A stretch of 32,765 nucleotides of DNA from an uncultured Bacilli bacterium. GTDB lineage: Bacteria; Bacillota_I; Bacilli_A; RF39; UBA660. Each line of letters starts with the position of its first letter. Within the stretch, counting starts at the first letter, position 1. The notes beneath the pieces were generated by a model, which worked only from the letters and a program-made list of their open reading frames with translations, had not been told where the DNA came from and did no database searches. The stretch is from the NCBI GenBank assembly GCA_944363815.1, contig CALVVI010000003.1:1-32765 (forward strand), read 5' to 3'. A program made the position numbers and the translations under genes. This document shows positions 15,748 to 23,099 of the stretch, in pieces.

Positions 15748-16629
15748 ATGAATTATTATAAGGAAATCAAAAATGAACTAATAAATAATGAAATAACTAA
15801 AAGAGTTAAAGATTATAGTAAAAATAGAAGTGACCTTACTGCTTACTATAATGTTGGCAAGTTACTTAGTGAAGCTGGTAAACATTATGGTGAAGGTGTT
15901 ATTAAAGAATATTCTGAAAAGTTAATTAAAGAACTTGGAAAAAAATATTCTTATAGATCACTAAATTATATGTTAAGATTTTATAATTTTCAAAATTTGC
16001 AGTCAATAACTGCAAATTTGACATGGGGACATTGGATTGAATTACTTTCAATTAAAGATATCAATAAGATAAAGTATTATATTAAACAATGTGAAAACCT
16101 GTTGTTAACGACTAGACAATTGCGTGAACGAATAAAAAATAAAGAATATGAAAGGTTAGATGAAGTTACCAAAAGTAAATTAATAGATGATGTTTCTCCA
16201 ACAATTGTAGACTTAATCAAAAATCCCATTGTTATAAAGAATAACAATAATAAAGAAATGCTTTCAGAGAAAGTGTTGCAAAAGATTATATTAGAAGATT
16301 TAGATGATTTCTTAAAAGAATTAGGTGATTCATTTTGTTATATTGCTAATGAATACAAAATAAAAATTGGTAATAGCTATAATTACATCGATTTACTCCT
16401 TTATAATATTAAATTTAATTGCTATGTTGTAGTAGAACTAAAAGTAACTGAACTTAAAAAAGAACATATTGGTCAAATAGAAGTATATATGAATTATATA
16501 GATAAAAACTTAAAAGGTGTTATGCAAGATAAAACAATTGGAATTATTATATGTAAGAAAGATAATAAATTTATAATGGAATATTGTAGTGATAAAAGAA
16601 TTTTAAGCAAAGAATATCAACTTATATAG
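15748..16629 (+). CDS. PD-(D/E)XK nuclease, DUF1016/YhcG family, copy 2
   Basis: A 293-residue paralogue of the genes on either side, 9 bp after copy 1, with GGGGG as ribosome-binding site. The domain order is the same. The catalytic segment reads SYNYIDLLLY, VVVELKVTELKKEH, then IGQIEVYMNY. The central region differs strongly (FQNLQSITANLTWGHWIELLS), and just after it the usual NLSVRQLRERI is replaced by NLLLTTRQLRERI. The linker VSPTIVDLIKNP also differs from the other two copies. The mosaic of conserved ends and variable centre is like specificity-determining proteins, but a recognition role is inference. Confidence 0.85.
   Translation: MNYYKEIKNELINNEITKRVKDYSKNRSDLTAYYNVGKLLSEAGKHYGEGVIKEYSEKLIKELGKKYSYRSLNYMLRFYNFQNLQSITANLTWGHWIELLSIKDINKIKYYIKQCENLLLTTRQLRERIKNKEYERLDEVTKSKLIDDVSPTIVDLIKNPIVIKNNNNKEMLSEKVLQKIILEDLDDFLKELGDSFCYIANEYKIKIGNSYNYIDLLLYNIKFNCYVVVELKVTELKKEHIGQIEVYMNYIDKNLKGVMQDKTIGIIICKKDNKFIMEYCSDKRILSKEYQLI
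15993..16019. repeat. In-gene palindrome of nuclease copy 2
   Basis: AAATTTGCAGTCA (15993-16005), central A at 16006, then TAACTGCAAATTT (16007-16019): 12 of 13 pairs. It encodes LQSITANL and is centred at the same aligned codon as in the other copies, with different arm sequence. Confidence 0.93.
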
Positions 16630-16636
16630 GAGGATT

Positions 16637-17527
16637 ATGAATTATTATAACGAAATAAAAAATGAATTAATAAATAATGAAATAACTAAAAGAGTAAAAG
16701 ATTATAGTAAGAATAGAAGTGACTTAACTACTTATTATAATGTAGGTAAGTTACTTAGTGATGCTGGTAAACATTATGGTGAAGGCGTTATTAAAGAATA
16801 TTCTGAAAAGTTAATTAAAGAACTTGGAAAAAAATATAGTATAAGAGTTTTATACAAGATGCTGAAATTTTATAATTTTATAACGGATAAAAAATTGCCG
16901 ACAGTGTCGGCAAAATTGACTTGGAGTCATTTTGATGAATTATTAAAACTTAAAAATATTAATTCGATATATTATTATATGTTAATATCTGATCAACAAA
17001 ATTTATCAGTAAGACAACTTCGTGAACGAATTAAAAATAAGGAATATGAAAGATTAGATGATATTACTAAAGAAAAATTAATGTCTAAAAAAGTAACTAC
17101 AGTAGAAGATTTTATTAAAAATCCTATTGTTATAAAAAATTCCATTAATAAAGAAATAATTTCTGAAAAAGCATTGCAAAGAATTATTATGGAAGATTTA
17201 CCATCTTTTTTAAAAGAACTAGGTAATGGTTTTACATTTGTTGAAAATGAGTACAAAATAAGAATAGGTAATAGTTACAATTACATTGATTTATTACTTT
17301 ATAATATTAAATTGAATTGTTATGTAGTTGTAGAACTTAAAGTAACTGAACTTAAAAAAGAACATATTGGTCAAATAGAAGTATATATGAATTATATAGA
17401 TAAAAACTTAAAAGATATTATGCAAGATAAAACAATTGGAATTATCATATGTAAGAAAGATAATAAATTTATTATGGAATATTGTAGTGATAAAAGAATA
17501 TTAAATAAAGAATATAAATTTGTATAG
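16637..17527 (+). CDS. PD-(D/E)XK nuclease, DUF1016/YhcG family, copy 3
   Basis: A 296-residue third tandem paralogue, 7 bp after copy 2, with AGGAGG before the ATG. The ends are almost those of copies 1 and 2. The centre is KLPTVSAKLTWSHFDELLKL, the closest of the three to the usual DUF1016 text (P-T-x-S-A-x-L-x-W-S-H). Its C-terminal half is like copy 2 (LLLYNIKLNCYVVVELK), whereas the segment after the centre (NLSVRQLRERI, KKVTTVEDFIKNP) is like copy 1. It thus looks like a recombinant of the two. The nuclease residues are intact. Confidence 0.85.
   Translation: MNYYNEIKNELINNEITKRVKDYSKNRSDLTTYYNVGKLLSDAGKHYGEGVIKEYSEKLIKELGKKYSIRVLYKMLKFYNFITDKKLPTVSAKLTWSHFDELLKLKNINSIYYYMLISDQQNLSVRQLRERIKNKEYERLDDITKEKLMSKKVTTVEDFIKNPIVIKNSINKEIISEKALQRIIMEDLPSFLKELGNGFTFVENEYKIRIGNSYNYIDLLLYNIKLNCYVVVELKVTELKKEHIGQIEVYMNYIDKNLKDIMQDKTIGIIICKKDNKFIMEYCSDKRILNKEYKFV
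16895..16913. repeat. In-gene palindrome of nuclease copy 3
   Basis: TTGCCGACA (16895-16903), central G, then TGTCGGCAA (16905-16913): 9 of 9 pairs, with A+T pairs resuming two bases further out. Centred on the first base of the codon aligned with codon 88 of copy 1. Confidence 0.93.
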
Positions 17528-17559
17528 AAAAAACAGATTAAATGAATGGAGGTAATTTA

Positions 17560-18885
17560 ATGTTAGATGTTATTGAAGATATAAGAAATGAATTTAAAAT
17601 AAAATTAACTGATGATTTAGAAAAAGAAGTAATTGCTTTTTTAAATACTCAAGGAGGCAATATATTTATTGGAGTTGATGATACTGGTAATGTTGTTGGG
17701 CTTAATTTAGATGTAGATTTGTTACAAAGAACAATAAAGGATCGTATTAAAGATAATATTATGCCATCAACAATAGGTTTATATGATGTTGCAGTATTAG
17801 ATTATGAAGATAAAAAATATATTAAAATAATTGTTGCTAGGGGAGTAGAAAGACCATATTATTTAAAAGGGATGGGGATGACTCCAGAAAGTTGTTTTAT
17901 GCGTGTTGGTAGTGCAGTTCAAAGTATGCCATATGATATTATAAATAATACTTTTGTAAAAAGGGTTAGAAATTCATTAAAGAAAATAGAATCTCCAGAG
18001 CAGGATTTATCTTTTACGCAATTGAAAATATATTATGAAGAGAAAAAAATTATTGTTAATGATAATTTTTTGAGGCAGTTAGGTTTTTTCACAGATGATG
18101 GTTTATATAATATGAATGCATTTTTGCTTTCTGATAATAACAATATTCCCATTAGATTTGGAAAATATAGTGGGACACAAGCAATTGATTTGATAGAAAA
18201 TGAAGATTTCGGTTGTTGTTCTATTGTTAAGGCAACTAAAAGTATGTTAGAGAAACTAAAGATAGAAAATAAAATATATACTAAAGTAGGGTATCCACAG
18301 AGGAAAGAAATTGAAATGTTTGATTTTGATGCAGTTAGAGAAGCGGTCATTAATGCTATTGTTCATAATGATTGGGCGAATGGTTATGCTCCAAAAGTAG
18401 AAATGTTTAGTGATAGGTTAGCAGTATCATCAAATGGTGGTATACAAGATAATATAACTGAGGAAGATTTTTTAAAGGGATTTTCTTTGCCTAAAAATCC
18501 TGAGTTAATGAAAGTATTTAGAGATTTGGAATTAGTAGAACAAATGGGTACTGGAATTATTAGAATTCTTAAAAGTTATTCTAAGCAATCTTTTGAATTT
18601 TTCCCAAATTTTATAAGAGTCAGTTTTCCCTTTAAGAAAAACAAATTTGATGAATCAAAGAAAATGGAGTTTAAAGATAAAGTTAATTTATCTATTACGC
18701 AGCAAGCAATTGTTAAATTAATGAGTGATAATCCTAGAATTACTCAAAAAGAGTTAGCTAGACTTTTAGATATTACAGTTAGAGCAATACAAAAAAATAT
18801 AAAGTCCCTTATTGATTTAGGTGTAATTCAAAGATGGGGATCAGATAGAAAGGGAAAATGGAAAATCAATTCTAATAATTTATAG
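17560..18885 (+). CDS. AlbA_2-domain ATP-binding protein (RecG-related/Schlafen-type)
   Basis: A 441-residue protein. The start is ATG 17560, with GGAGG at correct spacing; the upstream ATG at 17542 overlaps that site. The N-terminal AlbA_2 domain reads EFKIKLTDDLEKEVIAFLNTQGG, then NIFIGVDDTGNVVGL (about 9-50). A GHKL-like ATP-binding part follows with REAVINAIVHNDW (near residues 263-275) and LVEQMGTGI. The C-terminal winged helix carries ITQKELARLLDITVRAIQK. Such proteins often act as transcription regulators or defence accessories; none is assigned here. It lies 32 bp after the nuclease array and could be its last cistron. Confidence 0.85.
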   Translation: MLDVIEDIRNEFKIKLTDDLEKEVIAFLNTQGGNIFIGVDDTGNVVGLNLDVDLLQRTIKDRIKDNIMPSTIGLYDVAVLDYEDKKYIKIIVARGVERPYYLKGMGMTPESCFMRVGSAVQSMPYDIINNTFVKRVRNSLKKIESPEQDLSFTQLKIYYEEKKIIVNDNFLRQLGFFTDDGLYNMNAFLLSDNNNIPIRFGKYSGTQAIDLIENEDFGCCSIVKATKSMLEKLKIENKIYTKVGYPQRKEIEMFDFDAVREAVINAIVHNDWANGYAPKVEMFSDRLAVSSNGGIQDNITEEDFLKGFSLPKNPELMKVFRDLELVEQMGTGIIRILKSYSKQSFEFFPNFIRVSFPFKKNKFDESKKMEFKDKVNLSITQQAIVKLMSDNPRITQKELARLLDITVRAIQKNIKSLIDLGVIQRWGSDRKGKWKINSNNL

Positions 18886-18902
18886 TATTAGAATTGATTT
18901 TC
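18861..18902 (+). terminator. Long hairpin overlapping the end of the AlbA_2 gene
   Basis: A perfect 17-bp stem: arms 18861-18877 and 18886-18902 (core ATCAATTCTAATA / TATTAGAATTGAT) with an 8-nt loop that contains the stop codon. The T-run is short (TTTT), so it may act as a terminator or mRNA stabiliser. Confidence 0.65.
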
Positions 18903-19051
18903 TACGAACTTTTCTACGAACTTTTCTACGAACTTTTCTACGAACTTTTCTACGAACTTTTCTACGAACTTTTCTACGAACTTTTCTACGAACTTTCTTA
19001 CGAACTTTTCTACGAACTTTCTTGCGAACTTTCTTACGAACTTTCTTACGA
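18901..19051. repeat. 12-bp minisatellite array
   Basis: Twelve tandem units of TCTACGAACTTT run from 18901 to 19044, plus a partial unit. The left eight are identical; units 9, 11 and 12 begin CTT, and unit 11 has TTGCGAA, so variation accumulates at the right end. Being a multiple of three, it stays open in several frames: FYEL on the plus strand and KFVE/KFVR on the minus strand. No reliable start or ribosome-binding site makes any of these a likely gene. The first unit is fused to the hairpin arm at 18861-18902. Confidence 0.95.
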
Positions 19052-19115
19052 CGTTTTGAAATTTGTTCTTGCTAATAAAAAAATTTCCCAAACAATGGTT
19101 GGAAAATTTAGTTGG

Positions 19116-19364
19116 TTATTTATCTTTTTCATCAAGTGGTTCAAACAAAACTCTTATATCTATTCCAAGTACTTTAGCAAATGTCCATATAGTACCAAGA
19201 CTAAATGTTTGTTTATAGTTAGGACTTTCTATATTCATAATAAATCCTTCACTATAGTTACACATCATAGCAAATTTAGTTATCGTTAGGTTCTTTAATT
19301 TACGCTGCTTCTTTAAATTTTGTCCAACAAGATAGTAGATATAGTTTTCATCATTTTTATTCAT
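19116..19364 (-). CDS. XRE-family HTH regulator (small)
   Basis: An 82-residue single-domain Cro/CI-type DNA-binding protein. The helix-turn-helix reads LTITKFAMMCNYSEGFIMNIE (about 25-45), followed by a LGTIWTFAKVLGIDIRVLFEPL dimer-type helix. GAGGT precedes the ATG at 19364. It is divergent from the broken DGR-target paralogue. A perfect palindrome at 19423-19437 lies between the two and is a natural operator candidate. Confidence 0.85.
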   Translation of the reverse strand: MNKNDENYIYYLVGQNLKKQRKLKNLTITKFAMMCNYSEGFIMNIESPNYKQTFSLGTIWTFAKVLGIDIRVLFEPLDEKDK

Positions 19365-19422
19365 AAAAATTAATACCTCATCTTCCTATTAACAATTTTC
19401 TCATTTAATAAGTGAATTAATT

Positions 19423-19452
19423 TCACCTATTAGGTGATATTTGTGCTATAAT
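19423..19452 (+). promoter_or_regulatory. Palindromic operator and -10 of the broken paralogue
   Basis: TCACCTA-T-TAGGTGA (19423-19437) is a perfect 15-bp palindrome lying over the -35 position of a TATAAT at 19447-19452. Another GTGA...TCAC pair precedes it at about 19412-19427. Binding by the adjacent XRE protein would repress the plus-strand promoter; this is inference. Confidence 0.6.
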
Positions 19453-19477
19453 AAAAATAAATAATAGGAGTGAGATA

Positions 19478-20502
19478 ATGAATTTAAAATTGAATGTCAA
19501 AAAGAGAAGAGCGGTAATTATAGTAAGCGCACTAGTTTTATTTATTGGTATGCCAATGTAACAGCAGATACAACAGATAACCTACGATTTAATGTAGATA
19601 AAGATATTTATTTAAATCCAACCCAATTTAATGTAGTTGAAGGTGGAGATAATTTATCAGATACAGCAGTAGGAACAGCAACCCTTCTTGCTAATTCAAC
19701 TACTAATAATTTTTCCACAACATATTATGTTTATTTTCAAATAAATTCTAATAATTATATTTATACAACAGAAGAACAAACACCAGAAATAATTTTAACT
19801 ATAACTAATCCAAATGGAGAAGAAGTAACAAGTGTAGATGGACTAGATTATATAGATTCAGGAGAAGTAACAGGATTTGATATAACAACCAAAACAGGAT
19901 TTTATAATATTGCAGAATTATATGAGATAACATCAGCATCAAGTATAAATGCAACAAAACAAGAATGGACATTTACAGTAACATTTATGAATTTAGATAC
20001 AAATCAAGCTGAAAATGGAGGAAAAACTTTAGAAGCAGAAATTATATTAAGTAGAGAAGAAAAGGTAACCCTTGCAAATTATATAATAGACAATGTATAT
20101 GTAGAAGATGGAGTAAACGGATTATATTACCATGATGGAGTTGGAACATATACAAATGCAGAATTAGAAGCTGAGGATAATGCATATCGATTTGCAGGTG
20201 GAGATTATGAAATAACTGATTCACATTTAGATACATATAGTCATATATATAATGAAATTGTTTTAGCAAATTGTGATAATGAATTACAATCAATTGGTAA
20301 TGTGGATTGCGATTCTGGTAATTTATATTTTACGTTAGCGTACGATTCGTCAAGAACTCAATATTCCACAATGGAAAGTGCATTAGAAAAGGCTATAGAG
20401 GAAGGATATATAACGAAAAATAACGTTAAAAATAATATTCTAATTTATCTGTTTGAACAGATAATTTCGCATTGCTTAAAAAAATTTAATCTATCGACTT
20501 AG
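19478..20502 (+). pseudogene. Broken paralogue of the DGR target protein
   Basis: With AGGAG before ATG 19478, the gene begins MNLKLNVKKRRAVIIVSALV, then shifts frame inside the membrane segment and stops at 19559-19561. The remainder continues in another frame as YWYANVTADTTDNLRFNV. It aligns with the DGR target through its ectodomain (TTYYVYFQINSNN, SGEVTGFDITTKTG, YEITSASS, VTFMNLDTNQAENGG, LYYHDGVGTYTNAE). After about 20230 the homology ends, the lectin-like C-terminus is missing and the frame closes at 20502. The lesion is a deletion of one (or one plus a multiple of three) bases in or near 19525-19545. No VR is present. An ATG at 19987 opens a fragment but has no good start site. Confidence 0.85.
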
Positions 20503-20527
20503 AACGACAAATTAGTCGTTCTTTTTT
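20502..20527 (+). terminator. Terminator before spoIIGA
   Basis: GAACGAC (20502-20508), AAATTA loop, GTCGTTC (20515-20521) and six T. Confidence 0.88.
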
Positions 20528-20530
20528 GTG

Positions 20531-20536
20531 TATAAT
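20531..20536 (+). promoter_or_regulatory. Possible -10 of the spoIIGA-sigE unit
   Basis: TATAAT at 20531-20536, just past the upstream terminator. No standard -35 is present. In Bacillus this operon is driven by Spo0A at an unusually spaced promoter; TTTGTCGTTC on the minus strand of the terminator partly resembles a 0A box (TGTCGAA), too weakly to claim. Confidence 0.4.
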
Positions 20537-20551
20537 CATATTGTGATTAAT

Positions 20552-21349
20552 ATGAAAATATATTTAGACTTAGTATTTATGCTTAATTTTATATATGATT
20601 TACTTTTGATGATGACTGTTGATATAACACTAAAAAGGCATACTAAGTTACGAAAGTTAATATTTAGTGCTATTCTCGGAGCATTATCCCTAGCTATTTT
20701 ATTCCTTCCATGTGGGGAAATAATATTATTTATTCTTAAGGTGGTTACTAGTGCTCTTATGATATTAATTGCTTTTGGATATAAAAACATTAAATATTTT
20801 TGTACTAATATGATTTATTTATACATGACTAGTGTAATACTCGGAGGATTCTTATATTTTTTAAATGTAGAATTTAGTTATAAAAGAGAAGGAATGGTTT
20901 TTTATTTTGATGGCATGAGTGTTAATTATATTTTACTTTTGATTATTGCACCAGTAATATTGTTTTTGTATGTAAGGGAACATAAAAGATTTAAGAGTAC
21001 ATATAATTATAATTATCGAGTAAGTATTGTTTTTAAAAATGGTAAATGTTTGGAATGTAATGGATTTTTGGATACTGGAAATAAATTAAAAGATCCAATA
21101 ACTAAAAAATATGTTGTACTTGTTAATAAAAAAGTATTAGTACCATATATAAATATAAGAAGTCCTATGTATGTAACTTATAAAACTGTTGGGTATCAAG
21201 GGTTAATTGAGTGTTTTAGTATTAGATATATTAAAGTAAATAATCAGATATTTAAAAATTATTTGGTGGGTATCATACCTGAGAAAATAAATTTAAATGG
21301 CAGTGATTGTTTACTTAATTATAAATTAATGGAGGATATAAATGTTTAG
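20552..21349 (+). CDS. spoIIGA: Sporulation sigma-E factor processing peptidase
   Basis: A 265-residue membrane aspartic protease that cuts the pro-sequence from sigma-E in the mother cell. The N-terminal half contains about five membrane segments (LDLVFMLNFIYDLLLMM, LGALSLAILFLP, VTSALMILIAFG, NMIYLYMTSVILGGFL, ILLLIIAPVILFLYV). The C-terminal half carries GFLDTGNKLKDP, with the catalytic DTG. Start choice is uncertain: ATG 20552 gives MKIYLDLVFMLNF, while GTG codons lie at 20528 and 20543; the predicted -10 allows only a few leader bases. It overlaps sigE by 8 bp. Confidence 0.93.
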   Translation: MKIYLDLVFMLNFIYDLLLMMTVDITLKRHTKLRKLIFSAILGALSLAILFLPCGEIILFILKVVTSALMILIAFGYKNIKYFCTNMIYLYMTSVILGGFLYFLNVEFSYKREGMVFYFDGMSVNYILLLIIAPVILFLYVREHKRFKSTYNYNYRVSIVFKNGKCLECNGFLDTGNKLKDPITKKYVVLVNKKVLVPYINIRSPMYVTYKTVGYQGLIECFSIRYIKVNNQIFKNYLVGIIPEKINLNGSDCLLNYKLMEDINV

Positions 21350-22022
21350 AAAATTAATTGAGTTTTTAAAAGCAAAGTATAATGAAGTCTTTTTTGTGGG
21401 GGCAACTGATAAATTGCCACCACCACTTAGTAAGGAAGAAGAATTAGCATATTTAATTAAAGCACAGCAAGGAGATACTGATTCTAGAAATAAGTTAATT
21501 GAGCATAATTTAAGATTAGTTGTTTTTTTAGCTAAAAAATATGAAAATACTACTTATGATATTGAAGATTTAGTAAGTATTGGGTCGATTGGTTTAATTA
21601 AAGGTATTAATACGTATAAAATTGATAAAAATATTAAGCTTGCTACTTATGCTTCTAGATGTATAAGTAATGAAATATTAATGTTTCTAAGAAAGAATAA
21701 AAGAAAGAGAAGTGAAGTATCACTAGAAGAAGCCTTAAATTATGATAGTGAAGGTAATGAACTACATTTAGAAGATATTTTAGGGACTGATGCCGAATTA
21801 GTTCCTAAAGAGTATGAAAAAAAGGTTGATAAAGAATTGTTGAGTAGAGAAATTGAAGCCCTTAGTCCAAGGGATAAAGAAATTATGACTTTAAGATATG
21901 GACTTAATAATACAGTGGAGTATACGCAAAAAGAAGTAGCAGAAATGTTAGGAATTAGTCAATCCTATATTTCAAGAATTGAAAAAAAAGTGGTAAGAAA
22001 ATTAAGTCAGGTTATGCATTAA
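21342..22022 (+). CDS. sigE: RNA polymerase sporulation sigma-E factor
   Basis: A 226-residue sigma-70-type factor active in the mother cell after SpoIIGA cleavage. The N-terminal ~25 residues (FRKLIEFLKAKYNEVFFVG) form the hydrophobic-basic pro-sequence. Region 2 is at about 55-125 (NLRLVVFLAKKYENT, DLVSIGSIGLIKGI, LATYASRCISNEILMFLR). Region 4 ends in YTQKEVAEMLGISQSYISRIEKK. GGAGG precedes ATG 21342, within the end of spoIIGA. It ends with a 4-bp tail-to-tail overlap with the XRE gene on the other strand. Confidence 0.97.
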   Translation: MFRKLIEFLKAKYNEVFFVGATDKLPPPLSKEEELAYLIKAQQGDTDSRNKLIEHNLRLVVFLAKKYENTTYDIEDLVSIGSIGLIKGINTYKIDKNIKLATYASRCISNEILMFLRKNKRKRSEVSLEEALNYDSEGNELHLEDILGTDAELVPKEYEKKVDKELLSREIEALSPRDKEIMTLRYGLNNTVEYTQKEVAEMLGISQSYISRIEKKVVRKLSQVMH

Positions 22023-22450
22023 TTTTTCTTACCAAGTAATTCGTCGATAGAGACATGATACTTTTTAGCAATAGCATATAAAAAGTCAGTTTTAATTAAG
22101 ACTTTTCCAGTTTCATAAGCAGAATAAGTTGAAGATGTTGTATTTAATGAGATAAAAATATCTTTTTGAACTAAGTTATGCATTTTGCGAAGAATCCGTA
22201 AATTTTTTCCAACAACTTTGGCATCTAAATCAATAACTCTATATTTACTAGTAGCGTTTGATAGTCCTGTTAAGTAGTCAATACTAACTTTATAATAATC
22301 ACTAAGCTTATTTAAACGTCTTAGAGGAATAGTATCTTTACCTGTTTCCCATCCGGCATAAGTAGATCTTTCAACATTTAAAATTTTGGCTATTTGTTTT
22401 TGGGTAAGATTATGTTCTTCCCGTATTTCTCGAAGTCTTTCAAATTTCAT
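22019..22450 (-). CDS. XRE-family regulator with two HTH domains
   Basis: A 143-residue protein with two related Cro/CI helix-turn-helix domains. The first is LTQKQIAKILNVERSTYAGWE (about 15-35); the second is LVQKDIFISLNTTSSTYSAYE (about 92-112). It is divergent from the unknown gene at 22555 and shares a 104-bp region full of inverted repeats. It sits between sigE and sigG, which are adjacent in Bacillus. GGTGAT precedes ATG 22450. A repressor of its own promoter and of the neighbour is the simplest reading. Confidence 0.85.
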   Translation of the reverse strand: MKFERLREIREEHNLTQKQIAKILNVERSTYAGWETGKDTIPLRRLNKLSDYYKVSIDYLTGLSNATSKYRVIDLDAKVVGKNLRILRKMHNLVQKDIFISLNTTSSTYSAYETGKVLIKTDFLYAIAKKYHVSIDELLGKKN

Positions 22451-22465
22451 GTAATCACCGAATTT

Positions 22466-22519
22466 ATTTTCTCATTAATATTATTATTTTCTAGAAAACG
22501 TGGGAAAATACGAGAAAAT
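22466..22519. promoter_or_regulatory. Operator cluster between XRE gene and 22555 gene
   Basis: ATTTTCTC (22466-22473) and GAGAAAAT (22512-22519) form a perfect inverted pair. Between them lies the perfect 12-bp palindrome TTTTCTAGAAAA (22487-22498) and another GGGAAAAT copy. The TGTTATTAT at 22521-22529 is an extended -10 for the plus-strand gene. Confidence 0.6.
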
Positions 22520-22554
22520 GTGTTATTATTAAATTAAGATAAGGGAATGATTTT

Positions 22555-23046
22555 ATGATTAAAATTACAGATAGTAAAGAAACAATAATTTTAACTAAGG
22601 AAGATATTTTGATAATTGATAATTACATTATAATTAAGCCTATTCATAAATATTGGGTAGTAAAATTATTTATTGTGGTTGAAAAAGGATTTTTAAAAGA
22701 GATTATTAAAGCTTATGATATCGAGGAAGAACCTTTAGATCGGTTTAAAAGTAAAACTAAATTATCTGATACTTTGGTGCTTAGTGAAGGTGATTTTAAA
22801 AGATTTAAGAAGTTATATGAAAATATGCATAATAAAATTGATTATCGGAAAAAAGCAATTATTAAAGCATATAGTGAATTATTAAGTTATGAATATTTTC
22901 AAGCAACTGTATTAGAAGATAATCCGGGAATTACAATGGAAGAATTATTTGAAGATTTAGGGGATAGTTATAATTATGAGAAGTGTAAAGAAGAGATAAT
23001 TGATTTAAGTAAAAAATATATTAAGGATAAGTATAATATAAAGTAG
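22555..23046 (+). CDS. Unrecognised protein between sigE and sigG
   Basis: A 163-residue soluble protein that I do not recognise. The first ~75 residues look beta-rich (ETIILTKEDILIIDNYIIIKP, YWVVKLFIVVEK). The rest is helical and charged (DFKRFKKLYENMHNKIDYRKKAIIKAYSELLS is one long helix by composition). There is no signal peptide or membrane segment. Weak AAGGGAA precedes ATG 22555. It is divergent from the double-HTH regulator and 53 bp before sigG, so it may be co-transcribed into sigG. Confidence 0.7.
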   Translation: MIKITDSKETIILTKEDILIIDNYIIIKPIHKYWVVKLFIVVEKGFLKEIIKAYDIEEEPLDRFKSKTKLSDTLVLSEGDFKRFKKLYENMHNKIDYRKKAIIKAYSELLSYEYFQATVLEDNPGITMEELFEDLGDSYNYEKCKEEIIDLSKKYIKDKYNIK

Positions 23047-23060
23047 GTTGTATAAAATTT

Positions 23061-23094
23061 ACTCCTTTTAGACAAAATATTGTTTGAAAGGAGT
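23061..23094 (+). promoter_or_regulatory. Hairpin hiding the sigG ribosome-binding site
   Basis: ACTCCTTT (23061-23068) pairs perfectly with AAAGGAGT (23087-23094), the Shine-Dalgarno sequence. ACAA (23072-23075) and TTGT (23080-23083) can extend the stem inside. The start codon follows at 23100. It would lower translation of sigG unless opened. A leader hairpin that limits sigG translation is known in Bacillus subtilis. Confidence 0.75.
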
Positions 23095-23099
23095 TTTAA

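Noticed and set aside
14896-17527. CRISPR-like array suspected from repeated text in the nuclease region
   Set aside because: The repetition is whole-gene paralogy at about 890-bp spacing, not short repeats with unique spacers.
18888-19091. Minus-strand ORF of repeated KFVE/KFVR tetrapeptides
   Set aside because: It is produced by the 12-bp minisatellite, starts only at a TTG, has no ribosome-binding site, and is matched by equally open frames on the plus strand.
18894-19289. Plus-strand ORF of FYEL repeats followed by unrelated sequence
   Set aside because: Created by the minisatellite and by the antisense of the XRE gene at 19116-19364; no credible start site.
20502-20536. Spo0A box before spoIIGA
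   Set aside because: Only a partial match (TGTCGTT against TGTCGAA) that lies inside a terminator stem.
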